Below are positions 13,529 through 16,284 of a stretch of 16,284 nt of DNA, one piece after another. Below the pieces are notes generated by a model, which was given only the letters and a program-made list of their open reading frames with translations, did not search any database and was not told the origin of the DNA. Numbering within the stretch: position 1 is the stretch's first letter; each line of letters opens with the position of its first letter. The DNA lies in NCBI GenBank assembly GCA_030460725.1, contig JAKECL010000007.1:1-16284 (forward strand), given 5' to 3'. Source of the stretch: Propionibacterium sp. Its GTDB lineage: Bacteria > Actinomycetota > Actinomycetes > Actinomycetales > Actinomycetaceae. Both the position numbers and the translations under genes were made by a program.

Positions 13529-13642
13529 ATGAAGGTCAAGCCGAGTGTCAAGAAGATCTGTGACAAGTGCAAGGTGATCCGTCGCCACGGCAATGTCATG
13601 GTGATCTGCGACAACCCCAGGCACAAGCAGCGCCAGGGCTGA
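13529..13642 (+). CDS. rpmJ: 50S ribosomal protein L36
   Basis: L36 (37 residues) is the smallest ribosomal protein, a zinc ribbon in the 50S subunit. The full sequence runs from MKVKPSVKKICDKCKVIRR to NPRHKQRQG. Its ligands C11, C14, C27 and H32 are intact, so this is the zinc-binding (C+) form. GGAGG at 13515-13519 is 9 nt before the ATG. Many actinobacteria have a second, cysteine-free L36 expressed in zinc limitation; it would be elsewhere in the genome. A 145-nt structured gap to rpsM follows. Confidence 0.97.
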   Translation: MKVKPSVKKICDKCKVIRRHGNVMVICDNPRHKQRQG

Positions 13643-13693
13643 GCCCCGCACTGCAGTAGCACCCAGGGCGACAGCCCGACAGCACACCACCTG

Positions 13694-13746
13694 CCGCGCA
13701 CTGCGCGGGACCCCCGGTTCGGAGGCCGGGGCCGGATGACATCCGG
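13694..13746 (+). promoter_or_regulatory. Three tandem hairpins in the rpsM leader
   Basis: Within the 145-nt rpmJ–rpsM gap lie three adjacent perfect stems. The first is CCGCGC/GCGCGG (13694-13699 with 13703-13708). The second is CCCCGG/CCGGGG (13712-13717 with 13726-13731). The third is CCGGAT/ATCCGG (13732-13737 with 13741-13746). The last two abut with no spacer, so coaxial stacking is possible. They end 41 nt before the rpsM start. In E. coli, S4 represses the alpha operon by binding a pseudoknot at rpsM; these stems could be an analogous site or transcript-processing signals, but that is inference. Confidence 0.5.
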
Positions 13747-13787
13747 ATGGCGGCGTGACGACCTCCGAGAACCACTGGAGCACCAAC

Positions 13788-14165
13788 ATGGCACGTATTG
13801 CCGGCGTCGACCTCCCCCGCGAGAAGCGGCTCGAGATCGCGCTCACCTACATCTACGGAGTCGGACGCACGCGCGCCGCGGAGACCCTTGCGGCCACCGG
13901 CGTGAGCCCCGACGTCCGGGTCAAGGACGCGACCGAAGAGGACATGGTCAAGCTCCGCGACTACATCGAGGGCAACTACAAGGTCGAGGGCGACCTGCGC
14001 CGCGAGGTGCAGGCCGACATCCGCCGCAAGATCGAGATCGGTTCCTACCAGGGTCTGCGCCACCGTCGTGGCCTGCCCGTCCACGGCCAGCGCACCAAGA
14101 CGAACGCGCGCACCCGCAAGGGTCCCAAGCGCACCGTCGCGGGCAAGAAGAAGGCCACGAAGTAA
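13788..14165 (+). CDS. rpsM: 30S ribosomal protein S13
   Basis: S13 (125 residues) lies in the 30S head, partners S19 and bridges to L5. The start MARIAGVDLPREKRLEIALT and IYGVGRTRAAE are typical, and the signature is SYQGLRHRRGLPVHGQRTKT at about 85-104, ending in the basic KGPKRTVAGKKKATK tail. The ATG at 13788 is chosen over an upstream in-frame start at 13755, which would add 11 unconserved residues. GGAG at 13777-13780 supports it with 7-nt spacing. It follows the tandem hairpins and precedes rpsK by 57 nt. Confidence 0.97.
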   Translation: MARIAGVDLPREKRLEIALTYIYGVGRTRAAETLAATGVSPDVRVKDATEEDMVKLRDYIEGNYKVEGDLRREVQADIRRKIEIGSYQGLRHRRGLPVHGQRTKTNARTRKGPKRTVAGKKKATK

Positions 14166-14177
14166 CGGACAAGTCCG

Positions 14178-14192
14178 GGGACTGCGAGTCCC
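14178..14192 (+). promoter_or_regulatory. rpsM–rpsK spacer hairpin
   Basis: GGGACT (14178-14183) and AGTCCC (14187-14192) make a 6-bp stem with a 3-nt loop in the 57-nt spacer. Just before it, CGGAC (14166-14170) and GTCCG (14173-14177) are also complementary, so GGAC/GTCC blocks could pair in alternative ways. AAGGA at 14208-14212 serves rpsK. No T-tract follows. The function is unknown. Confidence 0.4.
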
Positions 14193-14222
14193 GGCGCAAC
14201 GACCCAGAAGGAACTGACACAC

Positions 14223-14633
14223 ATGGCAGCCAAGACCACCCGCTCCGCCTCCGCGGCCCGCAAGCCGCGCCGCAAGGAGCGCAAGAACGTCACCCACGGC
14301 AACGCGTACATCAAGTCGACGTTCAACAACACCATCGTCTCCATCACCGATCCCACCGGTGCCGTCCTCGCCTGGGCCTCCTCCGGCCAGGTCGGCTTCA
14401 AGGGCTCCCGCAAGTCCACGCCCTTCGCCGCCCAGCTCGCCGCCGAGGCAGCTGCGCGCCGTGCCCAGGAGCACGGTGTCAAGAAGGTCGACGTCTTCGT
14501 CAAGGGCCCCGGGTCCGGTCGTGAGACCGCGATCCGGTCCCTGGGCGCCGCCGGCCTCGAGGTCGGCTCCATCCAGGACGTCACCCCCCAGGCGCACAAT
14601 GGCGCCCGCCCCCCCAAGCGCCGCCGCGTCTGA
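14223..14633 (+). CDS. rpsK: 30S ribosomal protein S11
   Basis: S11 (136 residues) is in the 30S platform near the mRNA exit and helps select correct tRNA. The core is GNAYIKSTFNNTIVSITDPT near residue 26, then WASSGQVGFKGSRKSTPFAA and AAEAAARRAQEHGVKKVDVF. The signature KGPGSGRETAIRSLGAAGLE is at about 94-113, and the end NGARPPKRRRV is standard. The start MAAKTTRSASAARKPRRKER is the usual basic actinobacterial leader. AAGGA at 14208-14212 is 10 nt upstream. The next gene is rpoA, with no rpsD between them. Confidence 0.97.
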   Translation: MAAKTTRSASAARKPRRKERKNVTHGNAYIKSTFNNTIVSITDPTGAVLAWASSGQVGFKGSRKSTPFAAQLAAEAAARRAQEHGVKKVDVFVKGPGSGRETAIRSLGAAGLEVGSIQDVTPQAHNGARPPKRRRV

Positions 14634-14643
14634 GGCCGTGCCC

Positions 14644-14661
14644 GGGGTGTGCCAACACCCC
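14644..14661 (+). promoter_or_regulatory. rpoA leader hairpin 1
   Basis: GGGGTGT (14644-14650) and ACACCCC (14655-14661) form a perfect 7-bp stem with a 4-nt loop GCCA, starting 11 nt after the rpsK stop. It is the first of three stems in the 154-nt rpsK–rpoA gap. It could be a weak terminator for rpsK or part of the rpoA leader. Confidence 0.5.
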
Positions 14662-14670
14662 CACGTCTGA

Positions 14671-14710
14671 GTGGTCCGGGAAGCGTCAGACCCGACGGCT
14701 CCCGGACCAC
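14671..14710 (+). terminator. rpoA leader hairpin 2, terminator-like
   Basis: GTGGTCCGGGA (14671-14681) pairs perfectly with TCCCGGACCAC (14700-14710), an 11-bp stem with an 18-nt loop. The loop contains a further CGTC/GACG pair (14684-14687 with 14694-14697). It resembles the strong stem after rplO and also lacks a T-tract. Either partial termination or attenuation before rpoA, or protection of processed mRNA ends, would fit; I cannot tell which. Confidence 0.5.
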
Positions 14711-14723
14711 CCACCACACCCTG

Positions 14724-14739
14724 TCCCGCGAGAGCGGGA
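14724..14739 (+). promoter_or_regulatory. rpoA leader hairpin 3 (GNRA loop)
   Basis: TCCCGC (14724-14729) and GCGGGA (14734-14739) form a 6-bp stem closed by GAGA, a GNRA-class tetraloop that is stable and often a protein or tertiary contact. It ends 48 nt before the rpoA GTG. I see no convincing promoter between it and the gene, although AT-richer bits (CTATCC, CATATG) occur. Confidence 0.45.
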
Positions 14740-14787
14740 ACCCTATCCGGCGTCATATGGCGGTCGCCGGGAAGAAAGGACCAAGAC

Positions 14788-15789
14788 GTGCTCATTGCAG
14801 AGCGACCCATCCTGACCGAGGAGAAGGTCAGCGACTTCCGCTCCCGCTTCACCCTCGAGCCCCTCGAGCCCGGCTTCGGCTACACGCTGGGGAACTCCCT
14901 GCGTCGGACCCTGCTCTCCTCGATCCCCGGCGCGGCTGTCACCTCGATCCGCATCGACGGTGTGCCCCATGAGTTCCGCACCATCGAAGGGGTCAAGGAG
15001 GATGTGGCTGAGATCATCCTCAACATCAAGCAGATCGTCCTCTCCTCGGAGAACGACGAGCCCGTGGTCATGTACCTGCGCAAGGCCGGCCCCGGCGCCG
15101 TCGTCGCAGGCGACATCACGCCTCCGGCGGGTGTGGAGATCCACAACCCCGATCTGCACCTGGCGACCCTCAACGAGAAGGGCAAGCTGGAGATCGAGCT
15201 GACGGTCGAGCGTGGCCGTGGCTACGTCTCCGCCGCCCAGAACAAGGATCCCCAGGCGGAGATCTCCCGCATCCCGATCGACTCGATCTACTCGCCGGTG
15301 CTCAAGGTGACCTACAAGGTCGAGGCGACCCGCGTCGAGCAGCGCACCGACTTCGACCGCCTCGTCATCGACGTGGAGACCAAGCCGGCGATCACCCCGC
15401 GCGACGCGCTGGCCTCGGCCGGCAAGACGCTGGTGGAGCTCTTCGGGCTCATGAGGGAGCTCAACGAGGAGGCCGAGGGTATCGAGGTCGGACCCTCGAC
15501 CACCGATGCCACCCTGGCTGCGGACCTGGCACTGCCGATCGAGAACCTCAACCTGCAGTCGCGCTCCTACAACGCGCTGCGTCGTCGGGGCATCCTCACC
15601 GTCGGTGAGCTGGTTGCCCACTCCGAGGCCGACCTGCTCGACATCCGCAACTTCGGCACCAAGTCCATCGAGGAGATCAAGGAGGCGCTGGCGGCCCTGG
15701 GGATGACCCTCAAGGACTCCGCGCTGCCCACCGGCTCCGATGAGCAGGACTCGGGTTCCATCCAGTTCAGCGACGACCAGTCCTTCTGA
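14788..15789 (+). CDS. rpoA: DNA-directed RNA polymerase subunit alpha
   Basis: RpoA (333 residues) dimerises to scaffold RNA polymerase assembly, and its C-terminal domain contacts UP elements and activators. The N-terminal domain carries EPLEPGFGYTLGNSLRRTLL at 24-43 and SSIPGAAVTSIRIDGV. The insert domain has ERGRGYVSAAQN at 141-152, and KTLVELFGLMREL follows. After an acidic linker (about 228-247) the C-terminal domain runs LNLQSRSYNALRRRGILTVG to NFGTKSIEEIKEALAALGM. R259, N262 and K292 match DNA-contact positions of the E. coli protein. GTG at 14788 is chosen because AAGGA (14776-14780) is 7 nt upstream and relatives begin MLIAxRP. A longer frame from 14671 would translate the leader hairpins. 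Confidence 0.97.
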   Translation: MLIAERPILTEEKVSDFRSRFTLEPLEPGFGYTLGNSLRRTLLSSIPGAAVTSIRIDGVPHEFRTIEGVKEDVAEIILNIKQIVLSSENDEPVVMYLRKAGPGAVVAGDITPPAGVEIHNPDLHLATLNEKGKLEIELTVERGRGYVSAAQNKDPQAEISRIPIDSIYSPVLKVTYKVEATRVEQRTDFDRLVIDVETKPAITPRDALASAGKTLVELFGLMRELNEEAEGIEVGPSTTDATLAADLALPIENLNLQSRSYNALRRRGILTVGELVAHSEADLLDIRNFGTKSIEEIKEALAALGMTLKDSALPTGSDEQDSGSIQFSDDQSF

Positions 15790-15834
15790 CCGGCCCCGTC
15801 GTAGTCACTCACTTCACATTCCGTAGGAGACACA

Positions 15835-16284
15835 ATGCCCACCCCCAAGAAGGGCGCCCGTCTGGGTGGCAGCCCGGCCCACCAGAAGATCATCCTGGCG
15901 AACCTGGCGACCCAGCTCATCGAGCACCGCGCGATCACCACGACCGAGGCCAAGGCGAAGACCCTCCAGCCCTTCGTCGAGAAGCTGGTCACCAAGGCCC
16001 GCCGCGGTGACATGCACGCCCGTCGCACGGTTGCCAAGACCATCCCGAACAAGGATGCGGTCTACGAGCTCTTCGACGTCATCGCGCCCGCGATCGACTC
16101 CGAGCGCGCCGGTGGTTACACCCGTCTGATCCGCGTCGGGAACCGCAGGGGCGACAACGCCCCCATGATGCGCATCGAACTCGTCCTGGAGAAGGTCGAG
16201 AAGAAGGCCGTCGTGGCCGCCGCCGACCGTACGGCTGCGAAGGCCGCGCGCGAGGAGTCCGCTGACAAGACGGTGGCCGAGGAG
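15835..16284 (+). CDS. rplQ: 50S ribosomal protein L17 (3' end beyond window)
   Basis: L17 sits at the tunnel exit next to L22 and L32. The first 150 residues are present and open to the window edge with no stop, so the gene is cut off by the window, not broken. The start MPTPKKGARLGGSPAHQKI and LANLATQLIEHRAITTTEAK are diagnostic, followed by KLVTKARRGDMHARRTVAKT and RLIRVGNRRGDNAPMMRIEL. After residue 125 an Ala/Lys/Glu-rich tail begins, as is common in actinobacterial L17, which is longer than the 127 residues of E. coli. AGGAG at 15825-15829 is 5 nt before the ATG; the gap from rpoA is 45 nt. Confidence 0.96.
   Translation, partial: MPTPKKGARLGGSPAHQKIILANLATQLIEHRAITTTEAKAKTLQPFVEKLVTKARRGDMHARRTVAKTIPNKDAVYELFDVIAPAIDSERAGGYTRLIRVGNRRGDNAPMMRIELVLEKVEKKAVVAAADRTAAKAAREESADKTVAEE

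Noticed and set aside
14671..14787. N-terminal extension of RpoA from an upstream GTG
   Set aside because: The added 39 residues cover the leader hairpins and are unlike any alpha subunit; the GTG at 14788 has the ribosome-binding site and the conserved start.
14614..14787. A missing rpsD suspected as a deletion
   Set aside because: There is no remnant of S4 sequence in the gap, and the same order without rpsD is found in other actinobacteria, so it is a normal arrangement.
13596..14852. 418-codon minus-strand open frame across rpsM, rpsK and the rpoA leader
   Set aside because: It spans two certain genes on the other strand and has low-complexity Gly/Ala/Leu/Val composition with no recognisable motif; typical GC-rich shadow.

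Overview
The window is a continuous run of 30 co-directional genes, all on the + strand. It is the S10–spc–alpha ribosomal protein supercluster of a high-GC Gram-positive bacterium (Actinobacteria/Actinomycetia). Four things point there: very GC-rich coding sequence with G/C in most third positions; the gene order rplO-secY-adk-map-infA-rpmJ-rpsM-rpsK-rpoA-rplQ; a four-cysteine zinc-type S14; and an RpoA that reads like actinobacterial alpha subunits. No rpsD lies between rpsK and rpoA, an arrangement I recall from Streptomyces-like genomes but not from mycobacteria. A member of the Actinomycetaceae or a related family is possible, but I cannot fix genus or family by eye.

Region 1 (1-5451) is the S10 operon: a leader of at least 205 nt, then rpsJ, rplC, rplD, rplW, rplB, rpsS, rplV, rpsC, rplP, rpmC and rpsQ. 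These are tightly packed, with several overlapping stop/start junctions (GTGA, TAATG, TGATG). Region 2 (5452-9885) is the spc operon: rplN, rplX, rplE, rpsZ (zinc S14), rpsH, rplF, rplR, rpsE, rpmD and rplO. It follows a 97-nt gap holding a hairpin. A perfect 12-bp stem after rplO looks like a terminator. Region 3 (9886-12929) is secY-adk-map, probably with its own promoter (TAGGCT -10 box). It encodes the translocon channel, adenylate kinase and methionine aminopeptidase. Region 4 (12930-13264) is a 335-nt gap with an 11-G homopolymer, a GC hairpin terminator candidate, a TAGAGT -10 candidate and an 8-bp leader hairpin. Region 5 (13265-16284) is the alpha operon: infA, rpmJ, rpsM, rpsK, rpoA and a 3'-truncated rplQ. 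Unlike the tight S10 and spc operons, its gaps (145, 57 and 154 nt) are filled with stable hairpins.

Together the genes build both ribosomal subunits, start translation (IF1), make the RNA polymerase alpha scaffold, insert and export proteins (SecY), remove initiator methionine (Map) and balance adenine nucleotides (Adk). I see no mobile element, CRISPR, tRNA/rRNA gene or accessory system. The sequence does not support a new multi-gene system. The points worth a second look are the structured mRNA leaders, the G11 tract, and insertions or extensions in L24, S3, S5, Adk and MetAP.
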